Source: Tanypteryx hageni | Lineage: Eukaryota; Arthropoda; Insecta; Odonata; Petaluridae | Direction: 5' to 3' | Assembly: GCA_028673005.1 (NCBI GenBank) | Contig: CM054112.1 | Location: 191,569,518 to 191,633,517, forward strand | DNA length: 64,000 bases | Part shown: piece by piece, positions 1 to 11,377 of the stretch | How positions within the stretch are numbered: position 1 is the first letter of the stretch | Layout of the letters: each line of letters begins with the position of its first letter | Position numbers and translations under genes: made by a program | Notes under the pieces: model-generated | The model's database searches: none | What the model saw: only the letters and a program-made list of their open reading frames with translations | What the model was told of the DNA's origin: nothing

Positions 1-415
1 CTCCCCATAACTGGCCAATGTTTGTCTTTGGCCTCTAAACGCTTTATCTGAGTCCCACTGGAAGAGCCCTAGCACCTTCTTCAACCAATTGTATGAGGGA
101 AAGACGAAATTGCCGAGAGAGACATGAGGAGGATCCAACTATTGAGAACTGTGAGGTCGACAAAGTGGAAAAATAGTATTTTTGTCTACTTTCATGTGTG
201 GCGACTGATGGTGTAGCTGTTTGCCTTTCTATCCCCTTTATCCACACACCCCATGTGGCGGTTATAGTCTCCGATAATAACAGGCCTCAGAGCATTTCCA
301 CTGTCATCATGGAAGTTTCCTTCTCCAGGTGGAGTGCGCAAATTTGTCAGCATGTGAAAGTCTATCTTGTCCTTCCACACTATGGCAGTGAAGTCATTTC
401 TGGTCCTAACATGTA
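1..415 (-). pseudogene. Decayed piggyBac-family transposase, C-terminal part
   Basis: On the minus strand the reading contains TRNDFTAIVWKDKIDFHMLT, then GDYNRHMGCVDKGDRKANSY, then LFFHFVDLTVLNSWILL. This order (WKDK..MLTN..PP, then DYN..MG.VD..D, then W-TKK-FFH-LDL-LN-) is characteristic of PGBD4-like piggyBac DDE transposases, including the late catalytic-domain Asp region. The Trp codons expected after SRHT are stops, and the window edge cuts the rest. No N-terminal part is recognisable upstream on the minus strand, which is occupied by a tandem duplication, so the element is internally altered. Confidence 0.75.
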
Positions 416-479
416 TGTCACCTCATTTCAATTTTTGTCTTTAACTGGCAAAGTCTTGCGGCATATATTCAAAAAGTAA

Positions 480-1180
480 AATATGGATATATAAATAATA
501 TCCGTAAATATGTAAAATATATTCTAAACACTAAAGAAATAAACAAAAAGCTACGAAAATTTATAACTCATCAGCTTACTTCTGCTCTATATCGCGAACT
601 GGAAAAGAATGATGAAGATGGAATGTATGTCGATGCGCAAAAGGAAGAGAAGAATAACCAAGGGAACTAAGGCATGGGTATTGTCACGAGGTTCGTCTTT
701 TATTGCATGTTTGAGTCGTGAAAGAGAGTCCCACAGCTAATGCCTACCACTTGAGCCAGAGAGACTCTCAAGGGTTTGTTTATCCTCCCCCTCCCTTCCT
801 CGTGCATGGTCTTCGATTGGAGGTCATTTTGTAAAATATTTACAGAAATATTTATTCCAAAATAAAATTATAAATACATAAATAATATTCGTAAATAAGT
901 AAAATATATTCTAAACACTAAAGAAATAAAAAACTATGAAAATTGATAACTTGTCAGGTTAAATCTGCTCTATTATGCGAACTACTAAGGAATAACGAAG
1001 GCAGAATGTGTATGTCGATGCATAAAAGAAAGAGGAAAATAACCAAGGGAACTAAGGCATGAGTATTTTCACGATCTTCGATATGTATTGTATCTATTTT
1101 GAATCGCAAAAAAGAGTCCCACAGCTAATGCCAACCACTTGAGACAGATCCTCTCAAGGGTTTGTTTACCGTTTCCCTCC
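480..1180. repeat. Two-copy direct repeat, period about 380 bp
   Basis: The blocks around 485-790 and 865-1175 are diverged copies. Both contain TATTCTAAACACTAAAG, then ATAACCAAGGGAACTAAGGC, then GAGTCCCACAGCTAATGCC and CTCAAGGGTTTGTTTA in the same order. The duplication lies inside the piggyBac-type element where N-terminal transposase sequence would be expected. No coding potential recognised. Confidence 0.85.
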
Positions 1181-1475
1181 CCTAAAAATTTATTTTTTGG
1201 TATTGGGAGAAGAAAAGAAAGAACTACATCTCATCTTCATTTTCCTCTTACTCTCATGTCCCTATGACAAAGCATCTGTGAGCCGCCTCAAAAGTAAGCA
1301 GTACACATGTAGCATTCGGCATACTGCCGTCACATTTTCTGGTACATATATGGCACATTCGGCAGATAAAGGTTAATATGTATTTCAAAAACTGTAGATT
1401 AGAGAATGAGAATATGATTCCAGACAAGAGAGACCCACTATAGTAATTTTAATAGCATTATCATTTGTCATTATG

Positions 1476-1775
1476 GGGTTGCATTGGTGAAATGGCTAGA
1501 GTGTTGGCATTCCATGTAATGGATTCAAATCCGGCGGAGGTTGGATTTTTTTAACCTGGGATAGTCTCATCTCCTACTTGTGTGGTTTGAGGAGACTGCG
1601 CAAGTAAGCCTTCTGTCCTTCGAAAGGGGCATTAAACAGTTAGTCCCATTGGTGCTCTTTGTAAAGAGTAGGCTAATGCCGGCACTGGAATTCCCTTCCT
1701 CCCTTCTGTGCATGTGTCTGGTGTGAAAGGAGTTAAGGCTATAATAGTCCAAGAGGCTGATGATCCAGAAATTCC
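1476..1775 (+). mobile_element. tRNA-derived SINE, copy A
   Basis: A pol III box A-like stretch (TGGCTAGAGTGTTGG) and box B-like stretch (GGATTCAAATCC) sit near the start. A body follows that is shared with 62230-62545: GTGTGGTTTGAGGAGACTG, CTTTGTAAAGAGTAGGCT, AGGAGTTAAGGCTATAATAG and TCCAAGAGGCTGAT. Two dispersed copies with the same boundaries and a tRNA-like head define a SINE family about 300 bp long. Confidence 0.8.
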
Positions 1776-1810
1776 ATACCAAACAAAATTTGTAATTACT
1801 TTCATATTAA

Positions 1811-2060
1811 CCCTTAACAGACAGCACATTTAAAAAATTTTCCACAGCCAGGATGGCAGCATTCTGGGCAGAGAGCACAAATTCCAAAGTCAATCTTTTT
1901 TAAGTTTTTTATTGATATAGTAAATAAAGTATAAAATATTCCATATTTGTGCCACTTAGTTTTGAGACTGCTTAAAGAGGTCCTATTTGACAGGGAGTCG
2001 GGAGACTGGAAGCAAATGCACAAAGTCGATCATATCCGTCATCAGTCTGTCTGTTAAGGG
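1811..2060. mobile_element. piggyBac MITE, 250 bp
   Basis: Perfect 14-bp terminal inverted repeats (CCCTTAACAGACAG and its complement) are flanked by TTAA at 1807-1810 and 2061-2064, the piggyBac target-site duplication. The interior has no transposase sequence, so it is non-autonomous. Confidence 0.85.
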
Positions 2061-2064
2061 TTAA

Positions 2065-2585
2065 CCACTTCCCTACAAGGTTTTTTACAATGCATGGTCA
2101 CATTATTTATTTTAATATCACAAAGGCACTAAGAAAAATGAATTCATTTTTTGTTAAAATGTTTTATAAAAAATTATATTTAACCTTTAAATTATGCAAT
2201 ATCATAAAACATTATCAACATTACAGCATTTCCATGTTAAATACAAATATATACATTATAATAAACACTTCAAAAAACAAATCATATCAAATGTTTATAC
2301 TTGTATGGTAATCACAAAAGCGGGGTATGGCACTAAGTGGTGCATTGCATGTAGGACACTAATGGTTACATTGCACATGGATTTCAAAAAATCTGTTCAG
2401 AGAAATCCAAATTGCACCTTCTTCAGATTTCTGGCAGCCAAAAAGTAAACCACTGTCATGAATCAAGAATACTTGATTCTTTTACACACATTGAGGAAAA
2501 AATACAGTAGCACAAGTATACTCTGGCTCGTCAGAATTTTCTCCTCTATTTCGTCCAAGTATACTCGAGTAAATCAGGGAAGCAG
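2065..2585. mobile_element. Second, abutting piggyBac-like MITE, 521 bp
   Basis: It begins directly after the TTAA shared with the preceding MITE (TTAACCACTTCCCT) and ends at TTAA 2586-2589, whose complement reads TTAACTGCTTCCCT. The inverted ends match at 12 of 14 positions. The interior is AT-rich without recognisable coding. Shorter terminal similarity makes this weaker than its neighbour. Confidence 0.5.
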
Positions 2586-2589
2586 TTAA

Positions 2590-5500
2590 GGTGAAATGAT
2601 AGGAGATTTGATTATTTTTTTAACCGTTATATAGTAATAGTATGGAGAGCTTTGCAATCTTTATGTATTGTGTGAAAGGGTATTGATAATATTGTAAAAT
2701 TGCTGCACTACCACTATGAAAGCATATCTTTCCCATTATCTTAGTAAGCTTTCTGTAAATAACAACAGTTACAGTTGAAAATATTGCTGTTTTTTGTTTG
2801 TATTAGCTATTTTTGGCCTAACATCTAACAGCATGCTCCTGTAGTCATTCATTTGGTATCATCAGAAACATCTCTCTTGAAAATATTGTGTAATGTTTAC
2901 TTGAATCTCTGACTGTAAACTTCTTTTGCTCCATGGTTTCCTATAGAACACTTCTGTAAATTTAGTATCTAAAATCTCGATTCATCTCAAATTGTATTCA
3001 TGTGTAAGGTTATGACAATATTTCAGATTTCCTGATTTATTATTTTTTTATTGTATGGTTCATATTATAATAATGGAGTAATGTTTTCTCCAAATAACAC
3101 TGTAATAATTAATGTAATGTTTTCCATTAGGGTATAAGCTGAAAATGTTAGAAATTTTCCAATTGTTCTTCAACATAAATAGCTCAATTTAACATTTTTA
3201 TATGGTTATCAATTAAAAAATAAGTTCTTTGCACTATTTTGTATTAAACATGATGAACTACACCAGCAATGTTTTTAACACCTCAAGTGGCATACCCAAG
3301 TTAGTTAGGAAAGACAATCAGCTATGAAGTGGCATTTCAAGATAGCCGGTGGTCAGGGCCAGCCCGAGGTACCGACAAGCCAGGTCGTTGTCCAGGGCAC
3401 CAATATCTTGAGGGTGCTTTCCCCAATGCCTACCTATACAATACTTTCAAGTTAATAAATGGTGGCTAGTAATTTATATCATGGAACAGACTTGATAATC
3501 ATTTTTATGAAGCAATAATTGCCCTTTATTTTTTCATTGTCATTCGTTTTTACAAAGCAATAAAATGTATATCTAAATTACTTCATAAAAATTTACTGAA
3601 GTGCTGCAGTGGATTCTCATCATTAGCACCAAAATACTTCGGGCAGCTGCTGCCTTTGTTTGCCCATTTTATTCAATCCGATATTAGAACTTGATGAATA
3701 TCTTGTAGAAATTCTTCAGACAATTTTTCATGCTGTGCTGCTGTTCCCCAATAAAGTCCTATTTTACTTCTAGCTATATATTTATATTCATTATTGGTTT
3801 GGCATCTAACAAATCAAAGTGGACTATCAATTGCAGTATAGATCTAGAATGCAGCCTGGTTTTATCCAAACACACCTGACACCAAGGGGCTGTTAGCAAA
3901 TTTTAAATTTGTCGCTTAAGGAGCTAAAAACATGCCTGGTTATTCAATTTCACTTTTGATAACTTCTAAATCATCCAAAGATTTATTCAAGATGACAGAT
4001 ACATTGATGTATTGCTTTTTATCCAAATATGTTCTTTGAAATTTGTTTTCGAGTTGCTGTACTATGCATAATTGATATAAACATTTAAATAATTGTTTTT
4101 AATTTCTGTTGAATTATATGTATTTATGCTGTTGTGTGTTTAAAGGGACAATCTTGTTAAATGTCACAATGTCTTTTGAAATTTTCCTCGGCTTGGTGCA
4201 TTCAGTCAGAAATAATTGGAAACACACATTCACAATGGTAAAATTCTAAAAAATGTAATTTTCTTTGTCATATTTTGAGGGTGAGGTAACATTTTTAATA
4301 TTCTCCTGTATTGATAGGACTATCTGTAGGCTACATTAATATTTTGTTTCACATTTTCGATTCATTTTTGAAGGCATCCTATGACATTTGGTGTTGTATT
4401 AATGCTCTTTTGTCCATGATATTTAAATAATAATAATCTATTCATCATACCATCCAAGCAGCATCCCATATTTTTTTTGTTGGTGCTTTTTTGGTATTGT
4501 TTGTTTGCTGATATTTTCTGTCTTGTTGGAAAAGTACTAGTAGAGAGTGGAGAGGGTGAAAGTCTAAGATAAAATATATTAACAAAGCATTTAAACGCGA
4601 TATAACCTTTTGTATGTAATATTGAGAAATGCATATTTTTTATAGGTGCCATACTTACATATATTTGCCCTCACAAAATAGTCATCATAATTTTCCATAA
4701 AAAATCTCATTTTTATTTCTCTAAATTAAAGTTACTGTATTTTTTGGGCTACATGACACACCCTGATTTTTTAGAAGGTTTTTTAGGGGGAACAAAAGTA
4801 TTTTGGTTCATCAAAGCATTTAAAAAGGGTTACGTCGTGCATAATTTCTAGCCATGATTAAATCCGTATCTGGCAAACTATAAAGAAAATATTATGGCAT
4901 GATAACAGTTAAATATAATGTTTTATATAAATTTAATTCGTGAAGGTAAATAGGGATGAACTAAAACAATTGCGACAAAACTTGTATAGCTAAATGTGTC
5001 CTACTTGCGCTCGGCAGTCATATTCTTAGCCTGTTGGAGTGCGCCAAACACGTTGCATGTATAGATACACTTTACCCATAGTAATTACTTAAACTTAAGT
5101 GTAAGATAAGATTTTAATTCCTAATAAATGGAATGCAAAAATAATAACAGTGCATACGCTCAACTAGTCCTTTTTCTTCTGTAACTCTAGTTGCCTTGTA
5201 CATAACCATTTTGATTGATACAGCAGTACATAATTTTTCACTTCCTCCTCTAGTTGTGGCCATTTAGGACTAAGCTTACGAAGAATCTTTTTTTCCTGTC
5301 ACCTTCAGTTTTTCCTCCCATATCCTCCATTCATGGATCATAATTTCTGTGGGACCTGAACCGAAATAGCATTCTGCTGCTCGGTTTTGCTTATTGAATC
5401 ACCTGATGCTTATAGCATATCTTTTTACTCTTATAGTCATTGCGGCCTCAGTACATGTAACAGTATTTATCCTAGATATTTATAAAAGTTTTATCAAAAT

Positions 5501-6055
5501 TTTAATGTTCTGTGACATTTATCGTGCTATCAACAAGCTCATTAGGAATTAAACATCACAAACACACTGAAATTCTAATTACTGTGAGTGGACAAGTGCA
5601 ATAATGAAAATGCGTCATCAGAGTTTACATTGCTGAAAATTTTACTGTATATATTAACAATTTTTTCAGTATTAAGTATTAATAATGTATATTTTAACGA
5701 TTTTGCTACAAATGACAGTCAATTATTCCATTTTGGGGTTGAGTGGGTTCATGAGTGCCATACTAAATAGAGTAATAATCTTACCTTCATTCTATAAAAC
5801 GCTGGCTGATTTTTGGAGTCATTTTCTGGAAGAAAGTGGCTTAAAGCCTGAAAAATACAGTATGTTGCTGTCTTGTCACATTGTCCTCTTTTTACACATT
5901 ATGACTGTAATGGAAATAGCATGGTTCATTAATAGTGTTGGTCATTGACACTCAAATGGGCTATATATACTGATATGGGGTGCACATACCTGGGAGGAGT
6001 TTTTAAGTTGTATGCAAAATCATCAAAGATTATAACTTTTATCTTCCATTTTGCT
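2590..6055. other. AT-rich intronic stretch, no gene seen
   Basis: No coding region recognised. Around 3355-3420 the sequence CAGGGCCAGCCCGAGG begins a GC-richer block that resembles one end of a hAT-like element, but no second end was found. Around 4735-4810 a block starting near ACTGTATTTTTTGGGC may be one end of a TA-flanked MITE. The rest is featureless to me. Confidence 0.4.
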
Positions 6056-6059
6056 TTAA

Positions 6060-6698
6060 CCCTTTGCACTCATTTTTTCATATAGTGGTCCCCAGCCAGC
6101 TCACGTTTCATGGGTAGAAATCACATTTACTTTCTTAGGTAACGTAAATAGATAATATTATATTCAAAGCAATATGTATATCAATCTATTGGGAGGAAAG
6201 AAGCAAACGTGGTCGATTAGGAGAACAATCGTTAGAAAACTAGATGAAAATGTGTGCGAGAGAAAATATTGGCATGAGATATTGGACAAATATATACTTT
6301 CAATAAACAGAGTGTGAAATGCACTGTGTAAAAAGTAAATCTTCAACATTGCACCAAATACAATATAAACTAATACATGAATTCAAACCTTTGCATCAGC
6401 GATCAATTTTCTTCCAATGCATTGGGAGAAAATTGGTGTATGCAACCCACATGATGCCTCAATAAATGAGCAAGCCTGAAGATAGTTACATTTTAACCAA
6501 AATAATTTATGATAAATGTATCCATTTTGTGTCAGGAGCATTATAGATGTATATACTACAAACAGTCACGAATTGACAAACCTGAAAGTAAAAAGTTGCA
6601 AAATATTCAAGGTGAACATAATGTCGGACCCAGTCCAACATTGAGCAGATTTGTAAAAATTCGATGTCGGATGATGTCCGACATATGAGCACAAAGGA
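6060..6698. mobile_element. piggyBac MITE, about 640 bp
   Basis: TTAA at 6056-6059 is followed by CCCTTTGCACTCAT. The other side reads ATGAGCACAAAGGA before TTAA at 6699-6702, an inverted repeat with a few mismatches. Subterminal GATGTCCGACAT is palindromic. The same end motif (GATGTCCGACATGAGCGC) occurs at about 17803-17826, so a fragment of this family also lies upstream of the CNOT2 exon at 17884. No transposase sequence inside. Confidence 0.75.
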
Positions 6699-6740
6699 TT
6701 AATGTGTTTTCAGAATCAAAAATTGTAAAGTTCTTCTTCT

Positions 6741-7163
6741 TCATCTAAAGGCTAAGCCTTGTCGCTGCAACCATGAACTCCTGTCCTCTTCCATTCTCTT
6801 TAACATCTCGTATTTCTCAACTCCCATCACTGACTCCACGTCATCTAGGTATTTCTTTCTTGGTCTGCCTCTTCCTTTCTTCCCTAACAGTTTCCCCTCC
6901 AAGATGTTCACAATTAATCCATTATGTCTAATCACATGTCCTAAAAATTTTGCCTTCCTTTCTTCCATTCCTTTGATCAGTTTCCTTTCTTCTTTTACTT
7001 CTTCCAAAACTTCAAGGTTTGTCTTTCTCTCTGTCCAACTTGTCTTTATCAATCTTCTCCATATCCACATTTCTGTCGCTTCCAGACGGGACCTCTCCCT
7101 GATTCCTAATGTCCAACTTTCACTACCATAAAGTAAGGTACTCCAGACAAAAGCTTTTGCAAA
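6741..7163 (-). pseudogene. LINE reverse transcriptase C-terminal fragment
   Basis: The minus frame is open and reads LLYGSESWTLGIRERSRLE, then ATEMWIWRRL, then FLGHVIRHNG, then GKKGRGRPRKKYLDDV, ending SSWLQRQGLAFR. This is the typical C-terminus of insect LINE ORF2 proteins (the Y-G-x-E-x-W, MWCWRR-like, RGRP-K-W-D signature). Everything upstream (RT palm, endonuclease) is absent, so this is a 5'-truncated insertion. The frame past 7163 is unrelated flank. The uninterrupted frame implies a fairly recent insertion. Confidence 0.85.
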
Positions 7164-7280
7164 GGATTTCAATTGTAAAGTTATCAATATCAATAGAGTT
7201 ATAAATCTTTTTATTGGAAAATGTATCAAATTAAAATGTTGTAATCTTGGAAATATAGATTGAAACAGTCTTGTTTTCAC

Positions 7281-8266
7281 ACTAAATTTCTACATCTGAT
7301 TGTGATATTCTTTGGAACAATGTAATGCCTTTAAAGTCTGCAATTCAGTGTTTATAAATGACAAATTGCTCACCAGCTTGAAACCATGTCATTAAATTAA
7401 TTTTTATTTATAATAATTTGATTTTAATGAGATTCAAAATCTTTTATAGTTTTAAATATAAATTTAGACCAGTAATAATATTAACTCTAGTCTCAGCTCA
7501 GAATTTTATCTATATATAAATTTGACGTATTTAATGCCAGTTATTTATCTTGTTAAAAAGTAATGCTATATGATAATTTTATTTTTTAATTTGTTCCAAA
7601 AGAAAGATTTTCAATTATTCTGCAACAAATATCTCACTAAAGCAAATTACATGAAAGTCAGAAAAGTATAAACAAAAAAGCAAGAGTGTGAAACTGTGCC
7701 TTAATTGTTTTTTAATCACAAAACTGCGCCAATATAAAAATGATTCAGTTTTCTGTCATAAACATACCATTATCAATATCATGGAAACTAATATTCATTC
7801 CTAGCAATTTCATATTTGATAGTAAGTGATAGCCAATTGAATGATTCATATATATTCATATGGCTAGCACCCATTGAAAACAATATTCATTAAAAGTCAG
7901 ATGTGTTACGATTTTGTTACAAGGTCATTTTCCCCATTTTAATGCAATTTACTTCTGGAAATTTAACTGTTCAACTTTTTTTACTCTTAAATTACTTGTT
8001 GACATTATTCTAAAAAGATAGCATCAACTTAGCTATAAATTATTTCAAAAGCGTAGAAAATGTATGGTTAAATTTTGTATTTAAAATACTTTTTAAATTT
8101 GTCATGTATTCTTTCAAATGCTTTAGTGATTCATTTTGTTTTGATATTCTTGTCATTTTTTGTCATGGGCAAATTGTTCAGGGTTGTATCTGATGGATGA
8201 AAATACTAGACAAATTATAATCCACTAGGGAAGCCTTAATTTTGTGGAATTCTATTGAAGTAAAAA
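7281..8266. other. AT-rich stretch, nothing recognised
   Basis: No open frame of note, no repeat boundary and no homology that I can identify; ordinary AT-rich intronic or intergenic DNA. Confidence 0.4.
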
Positions 8267-8423
8267 GGAACAATAGCTCAGTAAAAATCCCACTTTCTTG
8301 AAAAGAAACAATTATGGTTTCAATGTAACAACATCATCGTCCAGTCCCGATGATAATGTTATAATGTTGATACTCAGATCATGTTTTTTCAAGAAAGTGG
8401 ATGTTTTACTTAATTATTGTTCC
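8267..8423. repeat. 157-bp hairpin (MITE-like inverted repeat)
   Basis: The left arm, starting GGAACAATAGCTCAGTAAAA and containing CCACTTTCTTGAAAA, is the inverted complement of the right arm (TTTTTCAAGAAAGTGGATG to TTATTGTTCC), with a few mismatches. An inner second stem uses CATCATCG and CGATGATAATG. The length and near-total self-complementarity suit a foldback MITE; a structured small-RNA precursor is a less likely alternative. Confidence 0.7.
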
Positions 8424-8965
8424 ATGTTACTGTGTTACTGGATAAATTGTTAAAGGGAGAAAGAACAGACCAGGAGGTATTACATGAAAAATAAGTTTGT
8501 AATCACATCTTTGAACACCTCAGCATTCGACAGTGAACCTCTTGTTTTTTTTAAGTAAAATTTTGCTGCATTCATATATTTTCTACTTTAATTTACAAAT
8601 ATACCTAATATTTACTGTTTGGATATTCACATTTTGATTTTTCTTTAATTTTTAATGATTTTTCATACTCAAGTTTTTTGTTGGCAGTAGGTTTGGTCTA
8701 AATTACTTAAACGCTTCCCTTGTTATTTCTGTTAGGCATATTTTTTATTTTGCCAATTTTTTATTTTGCCAATTACTCTACAATTTGTATTATTACACCA
8801 AAATAGCCGAAAGAATCGCTAAGCACAGGCTAAGTTTCCTTATTGAGAAATCAAAAGATTTTCCATTCATTTGTTTGGTGGCCTAATGTTAATAAATTTA
8901 TGACTATAGTGTGCTGATATATTATTGTCTAAATTCGTACTCTTTCTTATGTTTGTTTTCACCAG

Positions 8966-9013
8966 GCTTCCACCCTCTACGCAAAGAAAGTCAAACGCAG
9001 GACTTAGCAACAG
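8966..9013 (+). CDS. CNOT2: Candidate small CNOT2 exon, 48 nt
   Basis: A pyrimidine-rich run ending in CACCAG precedes 48 nt that end in CAACAG before GTAATC. The segment is clearly richer in G and C than its surroundings. If the preceding intron is phase 2, the exon reads LPPSTQRKSNAGLSN plus two bases (AG). These two bases join the G at 13433 to make Arg, exactly the phase the next exon needs. The other two frames either hit a stop or leave an incompatible phase. Its Ser/Pro/Asn-rich content suits the low-complexity CNOT2 linker, but that linker is poorly conserved, so similarity cannot confirm it. It could be chance. Intron to the next exon would be 4.4 kb. Confidence 0.5.
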
Positions 9014-10389
9014 GTAATCCAAAGCAGGGTTCTTTATTTTTTTACCTTTTCCATCTATATTATACATTTGGCTCTTAGTTTCACAGTAATATAACTTTAT
9101 TCAAGTAAATCTCATTATTATAGCTAAGTTTACCACCATAACTTCTGTTCATTCTAGCCAGTTATCTCTTTAATTTTATTTCTCTGGTCTTCATTCCTGA
9201 TTTTAATCTTGTCATTTTTTAATATTATGGAATACTTTTTGGTTTTTTACCCCTATTTTTATGTAAACATCATAAGCAGTAGATTGCGAATAAATACCCT
9301 GATGGTTTTTTTCTATAAAGTTAGCATTTCGGAGAACTTGATATTTAAGAAAAACTCCAATTTATTTTGGCAGTACTTATTGTCAATAGCTATTTGGAAT
9401 GAGAAAATGCAAAATTAAGAATTTTTATCAAATTTGTTTTTCATAAATTTAACATTATTCTTAAATCAGAAAGGTTTCATTTTTTCTTAGGATTGACCTT
9501 TTTGCTCATATTAGTATATATAGGTTAAAGAATAAATAAAATTATAGGATGATGTCTTTGTAAATATGACTTTTATTCATTTGAAAAAATATTCATTTTG
9601 TGTGTGACATTAGAATCATATTTTATCGTTTTCCTAAAAATTGCAGGGATTTTTAAAATCTCCAATTACAGTTATTGTTATTTATTAGTGAATGAATGAA
9701 TTTTTCAGGAAGTTAGTGTTATGCAAAATCATAACTCAAATTTTCAATCATTTCAAAACAAAACACATCTAGTCTTAATCATCTGGTAAGCTATCAAACT
9801 TCACACATTGCATTATTGTTGGTCTAAAAGTAAACTCATTGGTTGTATTGGTGCCTACAAATATTTTTCTTAAAGCTTTATTGTACATACCATTATTTAT
9901 CTTCAGAAGAAAATGGAGGAAGACAGTACTGTTTAAAATGAAATTGTTAAAAGCTATTCAGGAGTGTTAATCCCATAAAATGAATAGTTAGATGTGGTGT
10001 AATTTTAAATTGAATTTCTCATAAAATGTAATCTTATTTCTAGTTGAGGAGTTGAGGTCAGATTTAAATTCTATTGTGAATGGGTAACATGTTAACATAC
10101 CAAGAATTTGGAAATAGTGGATTAAAATGTAAATTAGAGTGTGACTCATAAGAAATCTTTCCGAGAGCCAGGTGATACCCAAAAAGACAAATTTGGCATC
10201 AAATCTGATGGAAATTTTAATTGTAAAAATATTAAAACAATGAAGTGATTTTAAATTTTATTTTCAATACTTTTAATAGTATTTTCCAAAATTTGTTGTG
10301 TCCTACATATTAGTGTTAGGGCATGTAAATTTCCATTTTTGCAAAACTATAGCTAACTTTGAGAAAATTACAAATTAGGAAGTCTAAAG
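9014..10389. other. AT-rich stretch, nothing recognised
   Basis: No coding region, repeat boundary or RNA gene recognised. Confidence 0.4.
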
Positions 10390-10397
10390 CTCTAGAG

Positions 10398-11369
10398 CAG
10401 TGGCTTTCAACTGGTGGTATGTGTACCCCTAGGGTAAGGTGCCCAGATGTCCCGTTTTGCTTGGGATAGTGCCAGTTTTTCCATGTGTTTCCCGCTGTCC
10501 CAACAAAGTTTGTCTCCCAAATGCATTTGTCATATTCATTATCATAGTTGATGTAAGTTTCATAATCAATATTTGTATTGATACATTAATTTCTTTTACA
10601 ATAAATTTTTCCTAACTTTGTGTCTTGCCACTATGGTTTTGGAGAGAGCTTAGCAAATAGTAAGATAGATGATTTCAAGATCCTCAAACTTTGTTTTATT
10701 TCTTTCCTCACCATTTTTTGCCCGAGTCTTTATTTACTTGAGGATTCATTGCCCTCTTTGAGGAAAGTTTTCCTTCTAGCTCCACGTCGTAACTGTGGGG
10801 TGCGTGATATTTATTTGCCTAAGGATTTATTTATTGTTGACAAGTACTTTGTGTCCTTCTTGAACCAAAAAAGAGCCATTTTGCCAAGAAGTCTTTCTGC
10901 TAAATTATCCCCTTTTAGTAAATTTAACTAACAAAAATGAAAAATATATCGTCCTGGTTTTTCCCAGCTGTGTCCTGCTTATGTCCCATTTTTTTCTTCA
11001 GAGCTCGTCTAGTCCCGGTTTTCATCAATGAAAATCTGGGCACCCTACCCTAGGGGTACATCAAGAGTTTTGAAGGGGTATGCAAAAGTGTTAGAGATTA
11101 TAATTTTTCTTCTTCGTCTTTCATGCATGACTTCGGAATCAAAATTTGCAATGTGATGACTAAGAATAATGTCATTAAACAAAAAGATGCCAAAACTGTG
11201 AATGTTAACATAATAAACATGAGTTGTCTATCATATTATGAGTGTTATTAATTTCATTATCACTTTAAAATGTGCATGGGTTGCACAACTATAAAAATTC
11301 TCTAGAGGGTACGCGACCATTAAAAATGCACTAAGGGGTACCTCAACAAAAAAAGGTTGAAAACTCCTG
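10398..11369. mobile_element. hAT MITE (outer), with 8-bp target-site duplication
   Basis: CTCTAGAG occurs exactly at 10390-10397 and 11370-11377. Inside are inverted ends: CAGTGGCTTTCAACTGG on the left and, as complement, CAGGAGTTTTCAACC on the right, both followed by a GTACCCCT motif. CAG-TGG-TTCTCAACC ends and 8-bp duplications are typical of hAT elements. No transposase sequence. It is split by a second element at 10435-11047. Confidence 0.85.
10435..11047. mobile_element. hAT MITE (inner), inserted in the outer hAT
   Basis: CCCTAGGG occurs exactly at 10427-10434 and 11048-11055. The element starts TAAGGTGCCCAGATG and its complement end starts TAGGGTGCCCAGATT. Subterminal GTCCCG and GTCCCA motifs recur at both ends. 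Removing it and one duplication restores a continuous outer element (GTAC, CCCTAGGG, GTAC). A 103-codon open frame inside (10620-10931) does not resemble a transposase to me. Confidence 0.85.
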
Positions 11370-11377
11370 CTCTAGAG

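Larger units (their letters stand above)
1..1372 (-). mobile_element. piggyBac-type element, one end at TTAA 1373-1376
   Basis: The right end is inferred from GGCAGATAAAGG followed by TTAA at 1373-1376, giving an inverted end CCTTTATCTGCC next to the piggyBac target site. Transposase remnants on the minus strand (1-415) point the same way. The other terminus lies outside the window, so the pair of inverted repeats cannot be checked. Confidence 0.55.

Noticed and set aside
198..479. 93-codon + strand open frame
   Set aside because: It is the antisense shadow of the minus-strand piggyBac transposase remnant.
10620..10931. 103-codon open frame inside the inner hAT element
   Set aside because: No hAT transposase motif seen; the AT-rich frame is likely chance.
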